A program made the position numbers and the translations under genes. The notes below the pieces were generated by a model that was not told the DNA's origin, ran no database searches, and was given only the letters and a program-made list of their open reading frames with translations. From Globodera rostochiensis (Eukaryota; Nematoda; Chromadorea; Rhabditida; Heteroderidae), in NCBI GenBank assembly GCA_018350325.1, contig JAEVLN010000018.1, forward strand, positions 1,740,185 to 1,804,184: 64,000 nt of DNA, written 5' to 3'. Positions within the stretch are counted from its first letter, which is position 1, and each line of letters opens with the position of its first letter. Below are positions 55,998 to 64,000 of this stretch, piece after piece.

Positions 55998-56954
55998 TAA
56001 ACTTATTTTGATATTCAAAAGCTATTGTTGAAAAGAACATTTAGAAATAAAATAAAATAATATAATTGAAGGTGCACCTTTGCCATGCTTGTTTTTACAA
56101 TAAATATGTGTATTAATTAACAAAAATAAAAATCCTCAAGCAACAAGTTTGCCATTTATTTTCGATAACTTGTATAACAGTATATAAATAAAATTAATGA
56201 AACTATTAATTATAATAAAAACTAGCAATAAAAATTACAAAAACTATCCAGAAATTTGATAGAGAAGCCAAGCAAATTTTAAAAATAATAGGGCATAAAA
56301 GAATTCCAAATAAATACATAAAACGTAAAAAAATAATTATTTTGGTTCGATATAATATTTTGTTTTTAAGTTATAAATGCTCAAAAAATTGATTGTCACA
56401 AAAAATTAACAAAATGTCTTAGATTCTCTTTATAATAAATTAAGTGATTATAAAAATGTTACAAACAAAATATTATTGCCATAATAATCGAAATCGGCAA
56501 TTCGTCACTCGGAAAAAGACGAGTACGACAATCTTTTTGTATTGTTCCAATTAAGCCCGCAATAAACATGATGGCAGTGCAATTGAAAATCTGTGAAGAA
56601 ACAAATAAATACTGATAATAAATAATCAATTCGTAAAACGAAGGAGCAAATGATTTATTTATAAGGAATTTGTTAAATATGTAATATTACTCAAAAACAA
56701 ATATAACAAAATTGTGAATTGCAAATTCTCGCCATAAACTAATTGATTATTTGAAGCTAAACTTCAACAAATGCGATGAAACGATAGGATTGTAGAGGCC
56801 GTGCATATTCACCAACTCCAACCATTCAAGCATGAACAGTTTAAATGATTAAAAAGAAAATACTAAAAACGAGCAAATACTGAATCTATAGGGCAAATTA
56901 CAAAATAATATTTTTTAATTAAAAAAAATTGTCGCCATTTTTTGAACTTGCAGC

Positions 56955-57068
56955 ATGGATAACCGAGTTTACGCGAACAGCCTGGATCTCCCTGGCATAG
57001 TCACGGGAATTTTATTTAGTCAGATTATTAAGGTTGTAATACAGAAAATAACTAGGCATATTACATAA
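56955..57068 (+). CDS. Small ORF after an acceptor-like TTGCAG
   Basis: CTTGCAG|C precedes ATG 56,955. The frame reads MDNRVYANSLDLPGIVTGIL, then FSQIIK. AAG|GTTGTA at 57,030 is a weak donor; otherwise it runs 37 codons to TAA. A candidate exon. A short open segment (VEAVHIHQLQPFKHEQFK) lies just upstream at about 56,795-56,845. Confidence 0.28.
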   Translation: MDNRVYANSLDLPGIVTGILFSQIIKVVIQKITRHIT

Positions 57069-57507
57069 ATTTTTAAGAAAAAATTTTTAAAATATGATTA
57101 AATTAATTTAAAAAGAAGTGTTAAATGCTGTTTTCTACAAATACGAATTTTTAATTAAAAAAGTAAAAATAAAAATAGCAAAAATTATATTAGTTAATAA
57201 TAATTAAAATAATAAAAATTAACTCCTAAAATTAAATATTCTTTATGAGTGTGCAAGAACTAGCGTATTTATATTTTAATATCCAATTAAAATTTTAATC
57301 AATTTCTTGAAGAATAAACAATGTTGAAAAATTCAAGCTTTTTGAAAACAAAAAAGTGTATTCTGTTGAAATAAATTCCTGTATTTATTTATAAGATTAT
57401 TTATTATTTAAATTAATTAAATAATATTAAAAAATAAAAATATAAAGAACCTCTTTTTTAAATAAATAAATAATTCAAAACTTTGGTAAAACACAACCTA
57501 ATAAATA

Positions 57508-57669
57508 ATGCTAATGAAAGCCCCGGAAATTAACGCTGCCTGGGCTGAATTGGACGACGACGGAACCACACCACCTGGACACGGTGTTTCCGCTTCAATA
57601 ACAACTATTTTAATTTATTTTGTTCGCCTGAATGCCTTGCACATTTTGCTACCTAATTTGTCACGGTAA
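57508..57669 (+). CDS. 53-codon ORF ending at GTAACT donor
   Basis: ATG 57,508 reads MLMKAPEINAAWAELDDDGT, then TPPGHGVSAS and a hydrophobic tail (ITTILIYFVRLNALHILL). CACG|GTAACT at 57,665 is a possible donor. The GC-rich first 75 bases recur at 59,712-59,780 with a 10-base deletion that shifts the frame, so the second copy is decayed if this is coding. No domain recognised. Confidence 0.35.
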   Translation: MLMKAPEINAAWAELDDDGTTPPGHGVSASITTILIYFVRLNALHILLPNLSR

Positions 57670-57680
57670 CTCATTTTTAA

Positions 57681-57914
57681 CAAAATTTTGACCCAGAGAA
57701 TGCAGTAAACAAGGAGAACGCGCACCACCTTTTACACATCCAGTTCCCAAATGGTGAAAGAGCGGCGCATGGTTCAAAGAGTTTCGGAGACAGCACCAAA
57801 CGCATGCCTGGTCGGGGAAGGCCGTCGACTGTGAACAGACAGGGTCTTGGCGCGCCGGTTGCGACGCAAACGGACAGTTCTAGCGCAGAACTTGTAAATA
57901 GACAAAAAATTTGA
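57681..57914 (+). CDS. 77-codon GC-rich exon candidate with AT-hook-like core
   Basis: The most GC-rich coding-like island of the domain. The frame reads FDPENAVNKENAHHLLHIQF, then PNGERAAHGSKSFGDSTK, then RMPGRGRPSTVNRQ and TQTDSSSAELVNRQ. PGRGRPS resembles the core of an AT-hook (RGRP). CTT|GTAAAT at 57,894 is a possible donor; an acceptor could be the CCCAG at 57,691-57,695. It lies 12 bases after the previous ORF in another frame, so the two could be neighbouring exons or a frameshifted pair. Two minus-strand ORFs over it are Cys/Phe-rich and less likely. Confidence 0.4.
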   Translation, partial: QNFDPENAVNKENAHHLLHIQFPNGERAAHGSKSFGDSTKRMPGRGRPSTVNRQGLGAPVATQTDSSSAELVNRQKI

Positions 57915-58024
57915 CACTTTCCTGAGTATATGAACAAACCATTTATGCCGTAAGCTTTGCACTAAGGGATTTAAAAAAAATAATAGTTGAATTAATCCAA
58001 TAAATTATATTTCAAAATTATAAT

Positions 58025-58150
58025 ATTAGCACTGCCAGGTTTGATATAGACGGCAAAAAAAGGTTGATAGTTACGGGCGGTTAACAGTTATGAGATTTTG
58101 AGGATGGGCGGTTACGGTTAAGAAAATTCGTAACCGTGTACATCCCTGGC
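58025..58150 (-). repeat. hAT-like repeat fragment (cagggatgtacacggtta)
   Basis: On the minus strand the segment begins CCAGGGATGTACACGGTTAC and goes on with CTTAACCGTAACCGCCCAT and GTTAACCGCCCGTAA. Many hAT-type MITEs begin CAGGG-TG and contain such repeated GGTTACGG words. The other end is not resolved. Confidence 0.4.
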
Positions 58151-58315
58151 AAAACGATGCATTATAAATTTGTTATTTATAAATTGCGCATAACAAAAAT
58201 AGGTAACACTCAAAGTATATTAGGCATTTGTAAATAATATATTTTTGTTTTTGAAATTTACAATGCGATTATTGTTATAATATACCTTTTTTAGACTACA
58301 TTTTAAAATCAAATA

Positions 58316-58435
58316 ATGAAGGCCATTTATTTGAGACAATCGGCAGCAAAATGTTTAACCCCAAAATTTTATCAAAAAAATATAAGCACAAATTTACTTC
58401 AAAATTGCTTATATCTAAAAAATTTATTTAGGTAA
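58316..58435 (+). CDS. 39-codon ORF, second frame continues, unknown
   Basis: ATG 58,316 reads MKAIYLRQSAAKCLTPKFYQ, then STNLLQNCLYLKNLFR, to TAA within TTTAG|GTAATG, a possible donor. The overlapping next frame from 58,436 continues for 28 codons (AVIAIAQAIRAINLNVALN), a hydrophobic helix-like stretch. No family recognised. Confidence 0.22.
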   Translation: MKAIYLRQSAAKCLTPKFYQKNISTNLLQNCLYLKNLFR

Positions 58436-58938
58436 TGATTTCAAATAAAGCAGTAATAGCTATTGCGCAAGCAATAAGAGCAATAAATTTAAATGTAGCA
58501 CTAAATCTATTTGAGTACTAATTAGTAGAAATTGTTTTTTTTTATTTGCTTAATACTTATTTGAAATTATAAAAACTAATTGAAAAATTAATTTATTCAA
58601 ATTGGGCCAATAACAAGGAGATAGAAGTTCATGGAAATAATAAAATGTCTTTTAAACAACATAAATAAATATTAAAAAACTAAAAAATAATTTAAATATT
58701 TATTGCAAAAATATATAAAAAAATTATAAGTATCTTAAGTAAACAGATCCATAATTAAACAATACGGCAATAAAAAAATGATTATTTTCGTTAAAATACG
58801 TAATTAAATATAAATTAGATTACTTTACTTTTACGTTATGCCCTAATAGTGTAAAAAATAAACTATAACACTTATTCGCAAAATCGTCGCGTGATTAAAA
58901 GAGCTAAAGTAAACGGGCTTTTTTCAAAATTTTAAAAA

Positions 58939-59103
58939 ATGTCATCAATAAAACTTTCAAAAGCTCGTCAACAACGCTTATTCTTTATAATAAATAAATA
59001 TTTAAAAAAATTGGAAGCGAATGCGTGGTCTCGCAGATTAACCAGCATCGCCATCTCACCGCGACACAGAATACTTAGAAGTGCTGGATCAACTCGGCGG
59101 TAA
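58939..59103 (+). CDS. 54-codon ORF in the duplicated unit, frame uncertain
   Basis: ATG 58,939 opens 54 codons (MSSIKLSKARQQRLFFIINK, then LEANAWSRRLTSIAISPRHR). The copy at 60,140-60,290 has stops in this frame. In an alternative frame the GC-rich end reads SPSHRDTEYLEVLDQLGG here and SPSHGDEQYLGVLDQLGG in the copy, with about seven of twelve changes at third codon positions, which weakly favours that frame as coding. GGCG|GTAATA ends both as a donor. So it may be a duplicated exon. Confidence 0.33.
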   Translation: MSSIKLSKARQQRLFFIINKYLKKLEANAWSRRLTSIAISPRHRILRSAGSTRR

Positions 59104-59950
59104 TATTTATAAAACAAAAAAAGCCAATTGACTTCACTTCAATAACTAAAAAATTAAACTATAAATGAATTAAGGATTGATCAAAATAAAACTTTAAAAC
59201 CCCAACTGCCGTTTAATAAGATTTGGTTTTGTATATTTCAACAAAATTATTTATATAAAATGCTTTTTAAAATGAAAATAGGTAATATTTTGATTCTTAT
59301 TCATTGTTCATAAGAATAAAAGGACAGATAAAACAAACCATATAAAACAGTTAACTTAAAAATAAAGAATCTAAATAAATTTTGCGTAAAATAATTGCGC
59401 AAAACTGGCAAAAAAAAAATTTTTTGGAGATTTGATACTCAAAAAATTATTAGAACATATAGAGCTAATTTTATCTATTATAATTTTTTATGTATGACAA
59501 AATTTAAATTAAACTAACAAAAAAAAAGATAAAGACAGACCCGTAAGCAAAATAAGCAAGTGAAGTGTTTTGTGCTTGGATATAAAAAAAACTTTTACAA
59601 CAATTAAATCAGGGAGATATGGCATTAATGAAATATAACATTTACTAGGCCTAATATAAATTTATGTTTGTAACAATTATATAGTGGAGAGACCAGGACA
59701 TCATTGTTGAAAACCCAGGAAATTTACGCTGCTTGGACGACGACGGAACCACACCACCAAGACACGGTGTTTCTTCAGATCAATAATTAAACAATACAGC
59801 AAAAAAAATTTTGTTTTCTTAAAATATCAAATTAAATATAAATTAGATTACCTTACTTTTACGTTATGCCCTAATACTAGAGAAAATAAACTACTTATAA
59901 AACTTATTCGCAAAATTAAAGACCTAAAGTAATTTTAACAGAATTTTTAA

Positions 59951-60106
59951 ATGTTAAGAGAGATAGAAGGAAAAATGATAATAATTAAATTTAATTTAAA
60001 AGAACCTGCCAACGAGCAGAGGAGCAAACTACAACGGACCCTTCCGATGCATTTCAAAAAGCACGAGCGCCGGTCATCCAGCCAATTGTGCATTAATTGT
60101 GAATAA
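59951..60106 (+). CDS. Small ORF, 51 codons, basic, unknown
   Basis: ATG 59,951 reads MLREIEGKMIIIKFNLKEPA, then NEQRSKLQRTLPMHFKKHER, then SSSQLCINCE, to TAA 60,106. GC-rich from 60,004 on. The end CINC could be part of a metal-binding pair. It lies in unit 2 of the duplication where unit 1 has no clear counterpart. No domain recognised. Confidence 0.33.
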   Translation: MLREIEGKMIIIKFNLKEPANEQRSKLQRTLPMHFKKHERRSSSQLCINCE

Positions 60107-60602
60107 AATATTTGAATTTTCGCCAATAAAACTTTTAAAAACTCGTTAACAACTCGTTTATTCTTTATAATAAATAAATATTACAAATTAGAGCGAATGC
60201 GTGATCTCGCAGATTTGCCGCATCTCCATCTCATGGCGACGAGCAATATTTAGGTGTGCTTGACCAACTCGGCGGTAATATTTATAAAACATAAAAAGCA
60301 CAATTGACTTCACTTCAATAACTAAAAAATTAAACTATAAATGAACAACGATATGCACACAAAAATAATTGCTGATAATTAAAAATAGTTTTGTAAAAAA
60401 TATGGAGGTTATTAGCTTTGTATTCTTAAATACTACAATTTATTGTGCTCCAAACAAAAACCACTAATAAATTATCAGCCAATATAAAAGAGGCATAATA
60501 GTGATTAAACATTTCTAGTACTAAGAAGAAAACACTTTAAAAACCTTGCATACGTTAAAAAATAAAAAAAAATTTTTTTATGTGTTTTAATTTTTAATTT
60601 GC

Positions 60603-60788
60603 ATGGAATTTAATTATAAATCAACGCCACTTAAAGGAGTCGACTCAGGAAAAAGCTGTAATCGCAGCTCGGGTAGCAAACATTCGTTGCGCAAAACAGC
60701 TCAAAGTTTAGCTGACAATGTTGCAGGTGGCACAAATAAAGCTATTGCCTTGGAAGGGATAGAAATTTTGGTGTTGTCATTAATATAA
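60603..60788 (+). CDS. 61-codon ORF, unknown
   Basis: ATG 60,603 to TAA 60,788. The frame reads MEFNYKSTPLKGVDSGKSC, then SGSKHSLRKTAQSLADNVAG, then GTNKAIALEGIEILVLS. Ser/Lys-rich first half and Ala/Gly-rich second half. Composition is protein-like, and GC-richer than the flanks. It lies in an insertion specific to unit 2 of the duplication. No domain recognised. Confidence 0.38.
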   Translation: MEFNYKSTPLKGVDSGKSCNRSSGSKHSLRKTAQSLADNVAGGTNKAIALEGIEILVLSLI

Positions 60789-62722
60789 AAATGGTAAATC
60801 TCCTAAAATATTCTAGCAAGTATAAAAAAGGATTTCTTCTTTAATAATTTGAATAAATTTACTTCAAATTACTATTAATGATAGATCAAAATAATCTTTA
60901 AAAAAAACTTAAAAGACCCAACTGCCGTTTAATTGGATTTGATTTTAATTCAACAAATTATTTACATAAAATGCATTTTAAAAAGGAAATAATATTTTAA
61001 TTCTTATCCATTGTTCATAAGAATAAAAGGGCAGATAAAAAAACATATAAAACAGTTATCTTAAATATTAATGTAAAATAATATCCTTTTGTATTAACTT
61101 GACAAACATGAAAGCCACCATTTAAGTACACTAAGAATCAAATAGCATTACGAAATAGCAAACTGCTAAAACTCGTATTCTACTGCACCTGGGATGAGTA
61201 AAAGAGAATCGACGAAATAATTTGTTTTTTGCTGATAAAAATACATTTCTAAAGACTGCAGACAACGACTATTCCACATCCAATAAATTTAAATATTATT
61301 CTTAAACTATACATTTTATTTTTGTAAAAATAATTAAGAAATTCATGGTTCAAATCAACATACCGTTAAAAATAATTACTCAGTAAAGAACACAAGTCAA
61401 AACATAAAACAAACTTTAATTTAGATTTAAAAATATCACATCATAATAATTTAAGCGAAATTTTAAGTAAAGCTACATGAAATTATTTATACAATTCATA
61501 AATAAAGTAAAATAATTATTCTTGTAAATCAAATAAAATAAAGCAAAATTTCTTAGTCAACAATTTTGTTTTCAACAAAAAGATAAAACGATACATAAAA
61601 TGTAATACATTAAATAGCAGATTGTTAATCAATTATCAAATTTGTAACACCGCTGATGCATTGTTAAATCAATTAATTTAATTTAAGGTACGGAAAAACT
61701 ACACCCTATGAAATTTTAGATCCTTATTGGTTTTGCACCGAAAACAATGGAGATGCTCGTTGCTGTTGTTGGGAAATATGAATGCACATAGTGCAAATAA
61801 AGCGCATACAGGTTAAATATAGTATTTGAGATCTATAACGAAATTTGTAATTTAAAACAATTTTGCGTAATATAATTGCGCATACAACTGGCAAAAAATT
61901 ATTAGAACTATATAAAATAAATAAGTTCAATAAAAAAAAATGTTGTTGGAAGAAAATAAAAAAACGACAATTTTGTTTTTGAAGCAGAGAAAATTTTTTT
62001 TTAATATTCTTAATAAATATTCTCAACTAAAAATACTAGCTAAACAAACATTTTAGCTACGTATAAAAAGCTCATGCGCTGACTAATCTACTCAATAAAA
62101 AGTGTACTACTAGAGCTAATTATAACTATTATAATTTTTCCTGTATGACAAAAAGTTAAATTAAACTAACAAAAAAAGATAAAGTTGGCATTATAGCTGT
62201 ATGATTCTTTTAAAATCAAATCATAACATATAAACTAATATTTCAATAAAGAAATTTACTCAAGACCATCTTATATTACTACATGGATTAAACAAAAGAC
62301 TAAACAAGTGTTTTTGAAATTGACCTCGCCGATAGCATCAAAAATATTTTATGTTTGTAACTTTATTAAATAGTATACATTTAAGGTGGGGCCGATTAGC
62401 ACTACTACCCTTTTTCCCACATAATTGGGCGTTCATAAAAATAATGGCACTTTAAAACTTCGGTGGTTTAGACTCGAATTATTACGATAATTTATTTAAA
62501 AATTAGTTTAATCATATCCATCTATGAGCTTTTAAGGGCCCTTTTTAGCTCATTTCCATCGGCGAAAAAGGATTCTGTGCTCATATATAAATTAATCTCG
62601 TGACTATTTTTGTTGTTGTTTTTAGAGACGCCAATATAGTGTCTTTTTTTGACGTTTAAATGAGAATATTTTTAAAAAATGCATATATGGTTAAATATAC
62701 GAAAATCAAATTTGCAAAGTCC

Positions 62723-62792
62723 CATAAAATTTTAGATATAATCAGTATATTGTATTACATAAAATTTTAGATATAATCAGTATATTGTATTA
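62723..62792 (+). repeat. Perfect 35-bp tandem duplication
   Basis: CATAAAATTTTAGATATAAT, then CAGTATATTGTATTA, occurs twice in a row without a mismatch. A very recent slippage event or an assembly effect. Confidence 0.95.
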
Positions 62793-64000
62793 TTTGACTA
62801 TTTAGCAGATATTTTAGGATTCAAAATTTAATCAGAAGCATTAATTTTACGTGCCGCGCCGTCTTGTTGTATGCATACGGATCGGTAATGTTGTCATTGC
62901 CACGCGCCTCTTGTTTATTTGCATAGTTTCGTGAATATATTTATTTCGTTATTAGATTTTTATTTTGTATTTTGTTTGTGTCATTCTGCCCATTTTTTAT
63001 TGGGCGTAAATTATTGGGGTTTCAGCTTTTATTTGTTTATATTAAATAAATTTTACTTTTGAATTTTTTTGTTTTGCATTTATAAAATAAATAACATTTT
63101 ACCATTAATATATAAAAAATAAAACTTGGAGCAGTTATGTTTATAAGTTATTTCTTTTATTGTTTTTTATTTTTAGGTTTTTTATATGTTTTTTTGGGGT
63201 TTGATAAATAGTCACATCGGCAAGCTTGCGATTGTCACAATAACACTTTCCAACTTTGAAATTCATTTACTATTTGGATTTCCCATATTACTAATTTTCT
63301 TGCTAATATTTTGAATTAGAGCTTTTTAAAAACAACTTTACTGTGCTCAGCATTAAATTGTTGGTCTATAAATAAAGTTTTGTGAACCATAAATCATTTG
63401 TACTAAATTGCACATTTAAAATAGAATTTTTAACTGTCAAGGATTGATAGAGGTGCTTAAATTTAACGCTGCTTTTTACAGCCAAATTTACCCTTTTGCA
63501 GTAGAAAATAAATTAAATTTCTTTTATCATTTATAAACTATGGATAGCGTTAATTCCTTTCTAAAATAAACAATATTTGTACAAATAAATAAGAGCGCAG
63601 ATGAGGCCAGGTTTATCTGCAGTCCGTCCATGGATTTCGTCGAATGAGCTACTTGCATCATTTGCACAAGCTGTTTATCAAAATTGTACCGTCCCATGTT
63701 TTTGCGGCATGTACAATCATTTCGACGATGTCTTTTGAAATAATAGTTTATTATGAATTTAAAAGGCGAAAAACTAATTATATGTGAAAGTCTAAGTGAA
63801 ATGGTATTTTTTATATAAAATGGTAAAATATCTCATGCCTTTTTGGTCTTTTTGGTTGGAACTCTTCTTTTAGTCTTCCCGGCAATTAAAAAAAAAAGTC
63901 TCGGTTACTAGCTCCTTTTTATGCAATACATTTTTTGATGCTTTTTCTTGAGGAATAGATTATAATATTAAATGGTTAATTTATTTTATTTTATTTTCAA
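62793..64000. other. T-rich region with one GC island
   Basis: The plus strand is T-rich again. The island at 63,590-63,735 is open in all three minus-strand frames over different lengths (for example SSSFDEIHGRTADKPGLICA, and MMQVAHSTKSMDGLQINLAS), so it is coding-like but the frame cannot be chosen. Nothing else supported up to the window end. Confidence 0.4.

Larger units (their letters stand above)
57508..59690 (+). repeat. Diverged duplication, unit 1
   Basis: Matches 59,700-62,370 in order. The matches are 57,526-57,600 with 59,712-59,780 (GACGACGACGGAACCACACC, GACACGGTGTTTC), 58,750-58,880 with 59,785-59,910 (TTTACGTTATGCCCTAATA), 58,940-59,170 with 60,120-60,345 (CAACTCGGCGGTAATATTTA), 59,175-59,360 with 60,890-61,075 (CCAACTGCCGTTTAAT), and 59,385-59,530 with parts of 61,855-62,185. 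Each unit has its own insertions. Confidence 0.8.
59700..62370 (+). repeat. Diverged duplication, unit 2
   Basis: Second, longer unit of the duplication described for 57,508-59,690. It has extra sequence at about 60,345-60,880 and 61,080-61,850 containing the ORF at 60,603. A 71-codon plus-strand open segment spans 59,714-59,935 in this copy, but the first copy is interrupted in that frame. Confidence 0.8.
46740..62400 (+). other. A-rich compositional domain with GC islands
   Basis: The plus strand is clearly A-rich over T (for example in the 54,001-54,060 line A is about twice T), while most of 0-46 kb is T-rich over A. GC-richer islands of 50-230 bp are scattered throughout and often open on the plus strand. 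Stretches of more than 300 bp between the islands listed below (46.8-47.7, 47.9-49.5, 52.6-54.7, 61.1-62.3 kb) show no gene. The domain could be a long plus-strand transcription unit with AT-rich introns, or an inverted segment. Confidence 0.5.

Noticed and set aside
57677..57962. Minus-strand ORFs of 86 and 62 codons
   Set aside because: They are probably shadows of the plus-strand 77-codon segment; their composition is Cys/Phe-rich and the donor-like site fits the plus strand.
61724..62026. 100-codon minus-strand ORF
   Set aside because: Its N-terminal two thirds is A/T low complexity (Phe, Lys, Ile) and the GC-richer end is equally open in two plus-strand frames. It also lies in diverged duplicated sequence. 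I could not choose a frame.
63590..63735. Minus-strand gene in a GC island
   Set aside because: All three minus-strand frames give protein-like translations of 27-44 codons, which shows that openness in GC islands is weak evidence. Mentioned only in the regional note.

Overview
The window is AT-rich eukaryotic DNA, probably from an animal and possibly a nematode. The reasons are very AT-rich spacers, a Helitron-type rolling-circle transposon, several families of short dispersed and inverted repeats, minisatellites, and splice-donor-like GTAAGT or GTAAAT sequences after short open segments. Two short tracts of the TTAGGC motif fit a nematode but do not prove one. I see no rRNA, no intact tRNA, no CRISPR array, no prokaryotic operon and no complete conserved single-copy gene.

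Layout. 0-5.1 kb is AT-rich with only weak coding hints. 5.34-9.35 kb is a roughly 4-kb minisatellite of 36-50 bp units carrying long G-runs. It lies directly against a minus-strand Helitron (9.38-13.0 kb), whose Rep and PIF1-type helicase are recognisable but broken by frameshifts and cut off after the Walker B motif. 13.0-17.5 kb is mostly AT-rich, with two GC-rich patches. 17,530-31,214 is a head-to-tail tandem duplication of a 6,842-bp unit; the one difference I saw is a single base in an A-run. Each unit carries a GC-rich minisatellite and a frameshifted minus-strand coding-like segment. 32.2-32.7 kb holds a GC-rich foldback and a short, unexpanded relative of the 5-9 kb minisatellite. 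34.8-43.7 kb is a patchwork of small repeats. It includes fragments resembling the DNA-binding parts of two transposon types (pogo/CENP-B-like and CGGBP1/hAT-like) and a roughly 740-bp inverted-repeat element containing a tRNA-like Pol III box pair. 45.0-46.06 kb is a satellite of about 106-bp units, followed by a duplicated GC-rich segment.

From about 46.8 to 62.4 kb the composition flips: the plus strand becomes A-rich, while most of the rest is T-rich. This domain holds many short GC-richer islands with plus-strand open segments of 30-96 codons, some ending at donor-like sites, plus a 635-bp MITE-like element and a diverged duplication of a 2.2-kb unit. The islands could be exons of one or more plus-strand genes with long AT-rich introns, or relics of such genes. 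No protein family could be recognised in them. GC islands also open several frames by chance, so each call is weak on its own.

The Helitron parts fit a single element transcribed leftwards: basic N-terminal region, Helitron-like N domain, HUH/Y2 nuclease, PIF1 helicase. The remaining coding calls cannot be assembled into a pathway from sequence alone.
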